Positions 39,080 through 49,995 of a stretch of 60,000 nucleotides of DNA are shown here, piece after piece. Under the pieces are notes generated by a model. It ran no database searches. It saw nothing but the letters and a program-made list of their open reading frames with translations, and was not told where the DNA came from. Positions within the stretch are counted from its first letter, which is position 1. Each line of letters opens with the position of its first letter. The stretch comes from Takakia lepidozioides (Eukaryota > Streptophyta > Takakiopsida > Takakiales > Takakiaceae), in assembly GCA_030704615.1 (NCBI GenBank), contig CM060731.1, positions 66,074,756 to 66,134,755 of the forward strand, read 5' to 3'. Both the position numbers and the translations under genes were made by a program.

Positions 39080-39260
39080 CAAAGGGCTGGATAGAGCACT
39101 GGATGCTACCCAGGTGATTCTGGGTTCAAATCCTTCTACCTTGTTGGGTGTGGTATGATCTTCTCCTACTTCCTTTGGATCGCCCTTGAGCGTGAAAGAG
39201 AGAGTTTCATCCAGGGCCACTGTCCCCTATTCATCGGAAAAAAGTTAAAAAAATAAAAAC
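39080..39260 (+). repeat. tRNA-derived SINE
   Basis: An A-box-like GGCTGGATAGAGCACTGG at about 39085-39102 is followed about 25 nt later by a B-box-like GGGTTCAAATCC at 39121-39132, the spacing of a tRNA-type RNA polymerase III promoter. A body of about 100 nt follows, then an A-rich tail (AAAAAAGTTAAAAAAATAAAAA). It is not a functional tRNA: no acceptor-stem closure was found. Confidence 0.75.
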
Positions 39261-39320
39261 TATTTTCTCCGGTCTTATAGGACCCACCCTCTGAAAGGGA
39301 CAGTAACTGGAAGGCGAAGT

Positions 39321-39459
39321 GGGTCTTAGTTACGTCGGCTTTGGCCGGAGTCTTCTATTTCTTCTTAGGGGCCTGACTTGTGAACGGTGGGTCTTAGTTA
39401 CGTCGGCTTTGGCCGGAGCCTTCTTCTTCTTAGGGGCCGGGCCTGACTTGTGAACGGTC
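39321..39459. repeat. Two-copy tandem repeat of about 68-71 bp
   Basis: GGGTCTTAGTTACGTCGGCT starts at 39321 and again at 39389. The copies share TTTGGCCGGAG, a TTCTTCTTAGGGGCC stretch and CCTGACTTGTGAACGGT. The second copy has a small GGGCC insertion and differs in the TTC tract. Confidence 0.9.
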
Positions 39460-39836
39460 ACATTCAGGTGTTTCCCTTTCAAAAATAAAATAAAATAACT
39501 AATTATAATGTATTAATTCACTTTTTTCTTAAACAAGCACTTATCATAGCCAACTTACTGTGGATCATTCAATTGTTCCAAAATCACTTTTTTACTGTGA
39601 TTTTGAATTGTTTTGGCCCACCTGAAGGAAGTGGAAGGATAAGCCCTGATATTTGTCAAGACTGTGCAAAGCTGCAGAGAGGGAAAGGAAGATACAGTGA
39701 AAGGGAGCGATCGGCGCTGTTCATGACTGTGGGTCCCTGCCCTGCAGCGACTCAAAGTTGGTACACGTACAGCCCACTCGGAACTGAGCCCTGCCTTTAC
39801 TCTCCAATCATCTCCGACAACTGAAACACGAGTTGA

Positions 39837-39906
39837 AGTGAGGGAGGGAAGGAGGGAGGGAGTGATGAGAGGAGGGACAGGGAGGGAGGGAGGGACAGGG
39901 GGGGAG
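39837..39906 (+). repeat. G-rich GGGA tract, potential G-quadruplex
   Basis: A run of GAGGGAGGGAAGGAGGGAGG-type sequence with more than ten GGG triplets in 70 nt on the + strand. Four closely spaced G3 runs occur repeatedly, meeting the usual G-quadruplex pattern. No gene is attached. Confidence 0.7.
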
Positions 39907-41500
39907 AAGAGAAAAGTCACGAGCACTCTGGCGCACTCCCTCATGCACCACGCCACAAAAGTGATTGCCTGATTATGGCCCCTACTTGCTACTTTCTCCC
40001 CACTCTTTTCCATTCTACCTATACCTCTCTCACCCCATGACTTGGCAGGATGCCCTCCACCTCTCTCTCTCGAAGCTTGCCCACCAACTCAAGGTGGTAG
40101 ACCCACCCAGGCAATGGAAAGCTCAAGGTACGAGGAAGAGTTAGGGGTTAGGCAGTGGATTAACTAACTATTCACCCACCAGTCTACGCCCACATAGTCT
40201 CTCCATCATGTAATAGACTCTCTTCCGTGCTACAAGCAGTGTGATAGTTTCAGTAGTCTATGAGTTGTGGTCAGTCTTGTCATAGCTTGGAGTACCTACC
40301 TACTCCTGGCCATGGCGTCGAGGAGCTTGTTGTGTTGTGTCGTGGCACTCCGTTTGGTTTGAAGTCAAAACATGGGCACTAGGTTGAGGGAAATCAGTAG
40401 CTAGGCAAGTTCCTCGCCAGACTACCAGAAATGAGTACTTTTCATTCAAGGCAGGGAGCTTGGACTTACCTACAAAAAAGAGCAGCAGATCGGATATGAA
40501 ATGTTTATGATCCTGCCATCGGCCACCCTGCACCAGAGCATCATGAAGAGCACAGTCTACAAGATGGTGGGTCAAAAACAGTTTTTGACCTATCTTGGAC
40601 ACCTAACTAGTAGCATATATATCTCTAGACCTTGGCACTTGTTCCTTCCTTAGCCATTGGAATTGGGTGCCCTCCTGCCCATACGCCAGAAATGTCAAAG
40701 AAGTCCATCCTGGAAGCATCTCTAACATTGGCTCATTGCGTCCCAAAGCTACAAACTACAAACCCAGCTACTCTCAAGCTTCAAATTGCATGTTGTGTTC
40801 TTTGAAAAGGTGATCCCCAATGCAACACTTTTGGATCCACTTGGGGTACATGTATGTACTTGAAACATAGCTTGCCTTTCTGCTAGCAAAAGCATCTCCA
40901 TCCTTTTGGGTGGGGAGCCCAACACATATTCTCTGGTACTAGTACTCCACCTTAAACACCTTTGTAAATTTTAGGACCTTACAGATTCCACTTTTCTGCT
41001 TTTGCCCCCATTGGCAGAAGAACTAAAAAGCCTTAGCCTTATTTAGACATATTTTTATGTTCAGGGTGTTTTCCCTCATTTTCGACTCCTGCCCTTAGAC
41101 CAGCCTAGGATTCTCAAATCCGGCCGAAAACACTAAGGCAGGAACTTCAGCTCTTAAATTACCTCCAAAAACAAAACTTTAAAGTGGGGTGGCATGTTGC
41201 ATATGTGAAAGACCCCTGAGTGGTACCTCTGGTACTAGCAGCCCAGAGACATGAGACCAAATATCTAGTACTTGGTGCAATAGTGTCTCATAGATCACCC
41301 TCTCATAGATATTGGTGAGGAGAGAGCACATTGGATTACTGTTGTGATTAGTTGTGATCCAAAGATTAGATAACCCATCATGTTGAAAGTGCAGTGCCTT
41401 ACTACATCCAAACCACAAAAACAGCCACAAGGCATCCCAGGTTCCGCTCCAGTCTCCTTGTTCTCACTAGATCTCTCCTTCCCACAAACAACAACTGGGC
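39907..41500. other. Intergenic DNA
   Basis: No gene, RNA or clear repeat recognised. The minus-strand frame 40300-40602 has no known motifs. Confidence 0.35.
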
Positions 41501-41815
41501 TACATGAATCCATGTCTCAACATACGGCCGATAGTGCAAATTTACATGTGAATGATGTGTGTACTTGTATGAAAAATCGGGTAAGGTAATCGTCACAATT
41601 CGGACAAAGGTGGGCCTCTTTTGCCATGGTTGTAATTGACTATTTGCCTAAGGCATACATAAATCCATGTCTCAGCCTATGGCCGCTAGTGCAAATTTAC
41701 CTGTGAATGATGCGACTTGTATGAACAATCAGATAAGGTAATGTTCACAATTTGGACAAAGGTGGGCCTTATTTGCCATGGTTGTAATACAAAAGTGTAA
41801 CTATTTGCCTAAGGC
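41501..41815. repeat. Diverged tandem duplication, unit about 155-160 bp
   Basis: Two copies, 41501-41654 and 41655-41815. Shared blocks in order: AATCCATGTCTCA, ATAGTGCAAATTTAC / CTAGTGCAAATTTAC, GTGAATGATG, ACTTGTATGAA, AAGGTGGGCCT, TTTGCCATGGTTGTAAT and CTATTTGCCTAAGGC. The copies differ by scattered substitutions and small indels, so the duplication is not recent. Confidence 0.85.
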
Positions 41816-41993
41816 CGCACCCGCGGAGGCACCAATGCACAACTAATTGTGCAGAACCCTAACTGCCGCATGGGCCTACCCTAATAGGATGGATGCATCA
41901 GCATTTGGACCCTAACTTAATCTTGACATGCTTGTTTTCACAGATCATAGAAACCCAAACCCAAATTGTTGGCTCAAGCGGGAGCCATCAAAT

Positions 41994-42161
41994 CAAGCCA
42001 CATCCATATTGGGACCCCCTTTCCTATCACCATGTCCCTCTTTACCCCCTACACTTCAATCCCTTGCCCTCAGTTTCCAGTTTCCACTCACTGGGGGTCC
42101 CAATATGGATGTGGCTTGAGGGCGGAAGTGTAGGGGGTAAAGAGGGACATGGTGATAGGAA
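41994..42161. repeat. Scrambled inverted repeat (order A-B-A'-B')
   Basis: Segment A (41994-42019, 26 nt) is the exact reverse complement of A' (42093-42118). Segment B (42021-42057, 37 nt) is the exact reverse complement of B' (42125-42161). A normal hairpin would have the order A-B-B'-A'. Both pairs are perfect. A 35-nt spacer separates B from A'. Confidence 0.97.
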
Positions 42162-43205
42162 GGTAGGAAAGGGAGGGCAGTGTGATGAGAGACAAGACAT
42201 GAGGTGTGGGGTGGGGAGGAAAGGCCGGGACTTTTCTTGACTGGATGCTCCTTTCTCAGATGCTGTCCACCGGCTCTCATCCCATCTCAGCCGCTGCGAG
42301 ATGGCGATGAAGAAGCTGAACGCAATCCCAAAACGGTGGAGGCAGGACCAAGTCAGAGAGAGGGGGGATAGGGAGCCTCCAACCTGCTCTCTCGCTAATC
42401 TCCTCCCTGCTGGGGGCCCTACAAGAGACAGAGAGAGAGAAAGACATGGCCATGGCAATGGCAGGTATGGGCGGTGCAGGGTGGCGAGCCAATCATAGGT
42501 GGCCTGGGTTGTGCATCTAGATCGATCTAGTCTCTAGATTGGTAGATACTTAGACAGATGGAGAGGAAGGAGAAGGCATGGTGGGGATGATGCATGATGG
42601 CGATGCGACCTTGTGGTGGTACGCGGGTGGGGGGGAAGGTGCTACGTGCGCGCATAGGCCGAGGCTTATCAGAGCTGGCCTCGCACGTTGCTCAGTTTCC
42701 CCTCCACATGCTGCTGTGTAGAAAGCGAGTAGAAAGACAAAGTGCCCACATACTTTTTTCTATGCACACACTGCAGAGGATGACAGGAGTGCGTTGAAAG
42801 TAAAAATCTAACTTCTCGCGTGCTCTGGCGATGTCACACTATCGCACGCAGAAGAGCCGTATCATCTCCCTCGCTCGCCCCACAACTTAGTGTCTTCTCT
42901 TTTCCTTTTGAACACTTCACCTCCCCTTCCCACTCCACCCCGTTACACACACCCATGTTGACTGCAAGCGTATTACTGCTGCCTCAGTCTGCATTCACCC
43001 TCCTCCTTACAAAATATAATTGGTCCGTTTATCATTAGGCCCACTGCAGCGCCAATGGGTCCTTGTGAAACGGCACAGGCATGGACCCCAGGACTCGCAG
43101 GTCGGCGGCGCCTGCTGCACGCTCTGCAGAGGCCTTGGCATGGAGCGTTGAATTCGAGAGAGAGAGGAGAGAGAGTGTGAGACTGTGAGTAGATAGCTAG
43201 CTTGG

Positions 43206-43236
<31 letters not shown>

Positions 43237-44189
43237 GCCAGGATGAAAATAGACCAGCAAGCAAGGGTCCTGGGTCAGTGGAAGAAGGTTGGTCGGAGCA
43301 GCATCCCCTCTTGCTAGACTAGGAAGACTAGGTAGGCACTAGGCAGTTGTCAGAGTGATGTTCCGAGAGCAGCGCAGTGATGAGGGGAGGAGGGGAGGAG
43401 GGTGAGTGAAGCTCAGCCGCTTTTACTGTGAGCACACTTAATGCTTTGAACCTTGGAAGCTCTCAATCTCTCCCTAGAGTCCCTACCATGTTGCCGACTG
43501 GTGAGTGAGAGAGAAGAGGGGGGGAGTAGGTTCGGGCGAAGGTTGGGGACCGGAGCCAGGCCGAGGCTAACAGAGGCCGAGGCACAAGGCTTCTGCTGCA
43601 TGCTCATCACCGACCTCGCAGTAGAATTGCTGCCCGCGCTTCAGCGAGAGCAGCCATAGCCCGCTGGCCTTGCCTCTTGCAATCTACATAGCCTTTTTGT
43701 CGGCCTACTCTAGATAGCTCGAGGTCGCATGTCGTCTTTGTTGCTGTGGGTGTGTGTGGTGGATGCGTGACTCGTTCTCGCCCTAGCGGAAACTATGGCG
43801 GTTTGAAGTGTTTCAGTCTGAAATTCTGGGAGTGTCTGTGCTGTCACTGGGTTGTGCATCTATCTGACAAGCAGCTACTCACTACGCCTTCGAACAACTG
43901 CTCTCTCTCTGTGCTGTCTTTCACGAGTTCGCATATTTTCTCCGTGCTCTGCTCGGTGATGCTGCGTAGGTGATCAAATGCGCTCAATTCGAGGTCTGGT
44001 GGTGAGCTTGCAAGTCTCTGCGTAGTTGGGCAAGCATACATGTGACCATTTTTAATGTGGGCGAGGAAGCAGACGTCTGAGCTAGTTGTATATATATGTT
44101 GATGCTCGCATTCTTGTGTTTGGTTGCATTTACGTCAATCTAGAGTTTGCTGCTAGCAGTGACAGTCAGAGGGACAGCAGAGGAGAACG
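42162..44189. promoter_or_regulatory. Upstream region of the SHI/STYLISH gene
   Basis: GC-richer, with GA/CT tracts, a GATA microsatellite at 43206-43236 and a G-rich GGGGAGGGAGGGGAGGGG stretch at 44200-44219 that overlaps the start of the open frame. A 5' exon of the SHI gene may lie here but was not identified. Confidence 0.4.
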
Positions 44190-47100
44190 GTGGAGAGAGT
44201 GGGGAGGGAGGGGAGGGGAGCAAGTGTGGCTCCGGCGGTGGTAGCTGGAGGTGCTAGTGGTGGCAGGGTGGAGGGTACTGCGCTCAAGGACGGGGATCTG
44301 TCGCTTGGCTTTGGCTACACCCGCAGTGTTCCCACCAGCCTGAGTGACGCGGGGCCCCCTGGTCATGCAGGGCTGTGGGGGCGGCCCACAGGATATGGCT
44401 TCAGGGACACTGTAGGCGGTGCAGCAGCTCTAGGCGTGGGTTTGGCAGGGACTCAGCGAGAGATTTTTCGAGATATATTGGGACGAGCAGACGAGTTTGG
44501 AGCTGCTTACGGGGCGAGTCTCAAGAGGGAAGTGCGGAGAGGAGAGGAAGCAGGGGCAGGGGGCCCCAATTACGTGGATGCACGCAGTGCAGACGATAGC
44601 GGCAGCAGCAGCAGTGTTGGAAAGGGTCATGCGGAGGGGTCGTCGGTGGAGGTATGGGCGCCCCCTTTGAGGGACGAAGTCGCGCGGGGTATGGATGTGC
44701 AGCCACTTGCTGAGACCCGCCCTCCTCACCACAACCAACCTGATGCTGCGGGTCCTGCCGATGCTCCTGATCACCAGCTCCACTTACACGGTATTTCCCA
44801 TCTGTTCTTCCTCACTAGGTTGAGCATTGCGATGATCAGTGTGGAAGATGGCCAAGCATCCCTGCACCTGAATTTTGAACTTTGAATCTTACTGTTGAGT
44901 TTGTGTGGCTGGATTCACAGAAGCTGGCAAGCAGAAGGTGGGGACGCAGCAAATTGTGGGCGGGCCTGGATCAACGGCATGTCAGGAGTGTGGAAATCAG
45001 GCTAAGAAGGATTGCACTTATCAGCGTTGCCGCACCTGCTGCAAGAGTCGGGGCTTTGACTGTGTCACCCATGTAAAGAGCACCTGGGTTCCTGCAGCAA
45101 AGCGGCGCGAACGCCAGGCTGCTGAGGCTGCTGCAGCGGCGTCTGGGCAACCTCGCCCCAAGTCGAAGCGTGCACGCACATTAGCCTTAGCAGCAGCCAC
45201 TAACGTTGCTACCTCTCTGACGACCACATCTGCCACCTCTCCGCGTGGTTCTGACATCAATTCTGGACATCCCTCTCAACCAGGTGTGTTGGTCATCGTC
45301 AATGTCCATGCCCGAGCCAGCCTTCTCGTTTGGTTTTCGGTAGAAAAGTGTTGGTCCGTGTCTGACTTCAAGTGCACGTGCTATCTTGAGTACATCCCTT
45401 GAGATTGTGTCTCCTGTGAACTATCGAGGGGTATTATGGAGAGGATCACGAGACTAAGCGAAATCAGTAAGTGTGTGAGTTTTTCCTCACGTAGATTGAA
45501 GATATGAAGTGTTGACTACTTCTCTGGGTGGCTAGAAATCAACGGCAAGACTGTCCTACCGCCTGTTAATGAGAACGATGGTTTTGGTTACAGCTAGCAG
45601 TAAGTATTTCTTGTCGTTTAGGTCATAGGAAATCGGGATGGCTGTGATTTTCAACCGCAAAATTCAAGTTGACACTGGAGGCTGATGCAGATTAGTCCCA
45701 GGGCTGAATTACTTGGAAGGGTTTGCTTGAGTTGTTGTGAATGTGAACACATCCAGTAATTGCACCTATCCTATTAGTGATGTGACCTATTTATATCAAA
45801 CAGCAAGTATCTAGAGTGCAGTGGAGCTCCATTATGGGAGTGAAGAGGGAAGAGGTCAGGGGAAAATGCTAATTACTACTGCTGATGGGCTGCTCCAGTG
45901 CCAATTTCTATTTCCTCAGTCAGGACTTTAGTGTATGATTGAAGGTCATGTGTTTTAAACTCAGACTGAGAAGGCATTGTATGATACTGTAGATTTGTCA
46001 AGAATATCTGAGCATTTATCTGAAATGGTTCACTAGTTGGTATGGAGGGGGAGCATGACTTGGGGGTCAACAATGAAGTCATTTGTTAATAGTATAACCT
46101 AGATTGCCTTTAATCTCTCAATGATGTTGCTGGTCTGTAATTTCAGGGCTACCAAGTTACCAATTTATGAGTGCAAGTTTATTTACTGTCTGATTGTAGT
46201 GTTATTGTTGCTTTACATTTTAGCAATCAGCCTGTTCTTATGTAGTGTGAAAATCTTCCAAGTAGGAGTGACAAGCCATTGAAGATGCTAAGCCCACACT
46301 TAAAAGTGCGGTTGGACTGTAAGCTCCACTCATCCTACATGCTGCAGGTGTGTTTGTATATACTTCTTACATCATGGAAAGATGACAGATGAAAGGATTC
46401 CTGAGGGGAGGGATTGTGGATGTTTGAACAAAGAAAACTCGTGTTGAGGTTCGGAAGTAAAAAAGTATGGGTATGGGAAAAGACTATTTAATGCAATAAG
46501 GGGAGGTGTAAGAATTGACTGTTGAAAGGGTGTGGGGTTGAAGCAGTATCAGCAAAGATTGGACTCCCCCCGGAGGTAAGGGCACAGGCGCTATTCAAGT
46601 GTGTGAGAGTGACTGGGGTCGAGGATGGTGAGAATGAGTTTGCGTATCAGGCCACAGTAAAGATAGGTGGGCACATCTTCAAGGGCGTTCTGTATGACCA
46701 GGGTCTGGACAATGGCCATGCATCAGCACCATCTGTTGGTGAGCTGCAACTGGGTGGTGGAGGTGGGGGCAGAAGTGGCATGCCTTCCTCTTCCACGCTT
46801 ATTGACCCTACAAGTCTTTATGCATCTGGCAGCGCTCTTTTGGGAGGTGAGATTAAATTGTTTATATTTGCGGGTTGGTTGTGTCCCGAAATTGTCTGGG
46901 TGTTCATGATACAGTCATCTAAGTGTTGATCAGTTGGATTGACTTCTCTTCTTTTTACCTTGTATGCTTTCCGACTCAATAGGGTCCCCTATCTGCTTGA
47001 AATGGAGCAGCAAAGTGGTGTTTGCTTTGGAGAGTGCAACGCTGGGTTTCTCTTTGCCTTCTCATCTTTAATGGTGTTGGTTTGGAGCTGATTGTATCTG

Positions 47101-47341
47101 TATCGCTGTTATTAATATGGTATTCAATAAGGGAGCAGTGTTTGCTCGCACATGACAAAAAGTTGCATACTAGTTTGGAGGACTAGTTGTTAAAGAGATT
47201 GCAAGGTGCAGCAGCCCTAGGGTGGGGCAGAGGCCTTCATAAGAGATGTGTGTGATGCCTGAGGGGGTGGGACAGGGTAATATCAAAGCATGGGTGATAT
47301 GTTGACAAGTGGGTTTTTTTTTTATTTCAGCACTGCGGTGA
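44190..47341 (+). CDS. SRS: SHI/STYLISH/SRS zinc-finger transcription factor
   Basis: Plant regulators that bind promoter DNA and activate auxin biosynthesis genes (family knowledge). Exons 44190-44790, 44921-45283, 46547-46846 and 47331-47341 are all joined in phase 1, giving 1275 nt. The RING-like zinc finger fits C-x2-C-x7-C-x4-C-x2-C-C-x6-C exactly ([17 protein letters not shown], then [11 protein letters not shown]), and [15 protein letters not shown] follows. Exon 3 has the IGGH domain: [18 protein letters not shown], then [15 protein letters not shown]. The last exon adds only four codons before TGA. Exon 1 is Gly/Ala-rich. The start is unresolved: no in-frame ATG occurs before 44691, and an in-frame stop lies at 44160. 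Either translation starts at 44691, giving a very short N-terminus, or an upstream exon splices into this frame, possibly at the CAG ending 44180. Confidence 0.92.
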
Positions 47342-48246
47342 CAACAGGGGTGGCTGGAGTAGGACTGGTTTTGTACCAGCTTTTGCTAGCCACGCCCATT
47401 TTGGCTTACATCATGCAGTTCTGTGCACTCTAGCACATGAGGCACAGGCTGCATCAAGTCAGCAGTCCTGTGCTGGGTTTGCAGACAGAGGACACGCCAA
47501 GAAGAGACACCGATATCAACCTGCTCTGAATCTTAACACACTCACTTTGAAACAGTGTGATGATGTGTTACCAGGCCAGGGGTAGCTTCTGTACTTATAT
47601 GGCATGATACGACGAGATTGGGAACTCAATACACACACCCACACTGTCTACATCTATTCCTCCAGAGAGGCTTCTTTTTGTGTAGATGTATGGAGGCCCA
47701 TAAAAGGGAGGAAGGTCCAGCAAAGCTAACGACCACCGGCATATTTTTATGCATGTCACATCCATTCTGTCCTTTGCGCACGTGGCTGCTGGTGCGTATT
47801 CTTGATTAACTCTATTGAGGATTTTGATCTTCAGCGGGAATTTTTTCGCTTAGAAGTAAGTAAGAGATTTACAGGCACTTAACAGATTGTCAATGTGTTG
47901 CTGCAGTCTGAGTTTAATATGTTGGCAATGAGCAAGCAGATGAGCTATGTTCATGAAGGTGTATTTCTTGGAAATGATTGCTAGCCAAAGGTTCTTGTAG
48001 TGGTGTAAAGGGTGTATGCTCCTGCAGCAAGAGTTCGATATCCAAATGTGTTTCTCTGGAAAGTTATACCTGAATGACAGGCTGTGGGAACTTTGTGGGT
48101 GAAGTGAAGGCTGCCTAGATTTCTTGTCTGAAGATTTGCCTAGATTGCATTGACATAACGTTCACAGGTTCATGAGCAGCCAAGCAATGTTTTGCAAGAG
48201 CAGAACATTTGTTGGTAACTGATGGATTGTAACGCACAAAGAAAAA

Positions 48247-48301
48247 TAGCGGGGACAGTTCTCACACTATGATTTTAGCGGGGACAGTTCTCACACTATT
48301 T
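48247..48301. repeat. Two-copy 29-bp tandem repeat
   Basis: TAGCGGGGACAGTTCTCACA followed by CTAT occurs at 48247 and 48276, differing only in the short linker. Confidence 0.9.
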
Positions 48302-49825
48302 TTGTTTCATTGATTGTAACACTTGACATGCATACAAAAGGTTGTGCAAGCAGATGTGTTTGTGCAGGAGGGTCCTAAGAATTTGGGTGTTACCTATTTT
48401 CGGTAAATAGTGATTTTAAAGCTCTGCACTTGAGACCCACAGGCTTCAAACTATATTATAGAATCTGATAACTGGAAGGAATCCAAAGTACCATCTCAAA
48501 TTACCCCATCAACATTATGTATATAGAATGAAAACTGCTTTTATTACATGAATTGAAACTTTGTAGAGTGTAATGGCAACTTGACATACAGATGATATGT
48601 GACCTTCATTGCTACAAAGCTTCGCTTCCTATATCTCTGATATTCTCGTTTAGTTCAACTCTTGACAGTTGCAAGTAATATCATTTTGACTATTCTCCCC
48701 CTAGTCCAGTTCTTGCATTGTGCTCGAGTTTTTGGGAATGATATCTAAATGAGGGTCTCTCCTTTGTCACCCAAGGTCACGAAGAGAAAAGTTGTATATC
48801 ATTACTCCTCGCTAAATCCCCAAATATTCTTCAAGCTTGTAGCCTCCATTGAAGACAACCACGAGTACCTACCTTGCTTTGCTTCAGTGAGCATCTCCTT
48901 TCTCAAGAACTGCAGGACGAGCCTCTTCTTTCTCCGCAGCTGCAGGACCCCTTAGTAAAGGACCTTAGGGAGAGCTACATGACCCACACAGTATAAGTGG
49001 GAGGGTAGGAATATGAGCCAGGAGCCATTGGCGTGAAATCTCAGCTTGAAAAGCATTCCATGCCATAAGCATTGAAACATGCAAGGGGAAGAAAATTAAG
49101 TGACATTTATCTAAAAAGTGGGGGTGGCCCTTCTCAGATTAACTTTTACCTGCATATGTATTAACTGAAATGACCTTATAGATGCCTAAGTCTCAGTAAT
49201 TTGAGGCTATAGCCCTACCACCATCCATCTCTGAGAGTGAACCTTCAAGTTATAGGTTCGTGCATATCTACTTGATTCATGTAATCAAAGTAGTGACCAA
49301 CCTCATCCACTCGGCTTTACATCATGGCTACATGCAGAGAGAACACCCCTTCTCCCATTCTTAGTTACCTTGAGCCCTCGAGCAAATTTCTCATTGTCAG
49401 TAACTTAGCATATTGGCAAGCTTTGGACATTTCATGTGATCCAAAACCTCATTCAAACCCAAGGAATCACACGATACCATTGCATTTGAGTAACTGTCAT
49501 GGTTGTGAGATTAGAGCCTTCATCTTTCACAACTTTTAAATGTTTTTTATCAATCAAACTTTGCAAGAAAGATTTGCAATCGCAAAACAATATGAACAAT
49601 ATAAGAACTTACTAGACGCGTGCGATCTGAAGGTACTTTCGCCAGAATTCGGCAGTGTGAGCTCACCCGACAGGTCCCCCTGTCAAATTGTCCTTACCCC
49701 TTCTTACCCAGGATTCACTATTAACTCTAGTGAAGGTCGGAGACTAGTTGTAGTGTAGAGCAGGAATAGGGTGCAATAGTGCCACATCATTGTCATCATT
49801 TTCTGCTGCCGGGGAAAAAACAAAA

Positions 49826-49995
49826 AAGGAAAAACCTGAATTTTGAAGATCTTTTTGCAAATCTGCTCTAATATCGCTTTCTTCCTGTCTTCAGCCACGT
49901 CATCATTATCACTTTTCCAAAAGAAGGAAAAAAACTGAATTTCAAAATTTTGTTTTGGGAATCTGCTTTAATATGGCTTTCTTCCTTTCTTTTGT
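49826..49995. repeat. Diverged direct duplication, offset about 96-100 bp
   Basis: AAGGAAAAACCTGAATTTTG..AATCTGCTCTAATATCGCTTTCTTCCTGTCTT at 49826-49893 recurs at 49924-49992 with about 80% agreement by eye. Confidence 0.7.

Noticed and set aside
39085-39135. Functional tRNA gene
   Set aside because: A and B boxes are present, but I could not pair an acceptor stem or anticodon arm. SINE is the better reading.
42042-42458. 138-codon minus-strand frame
   Set aside because: It runs through the inverted repeat and CT-rich DNA and reads as repeated Ser/Pro/Leu. No family match.
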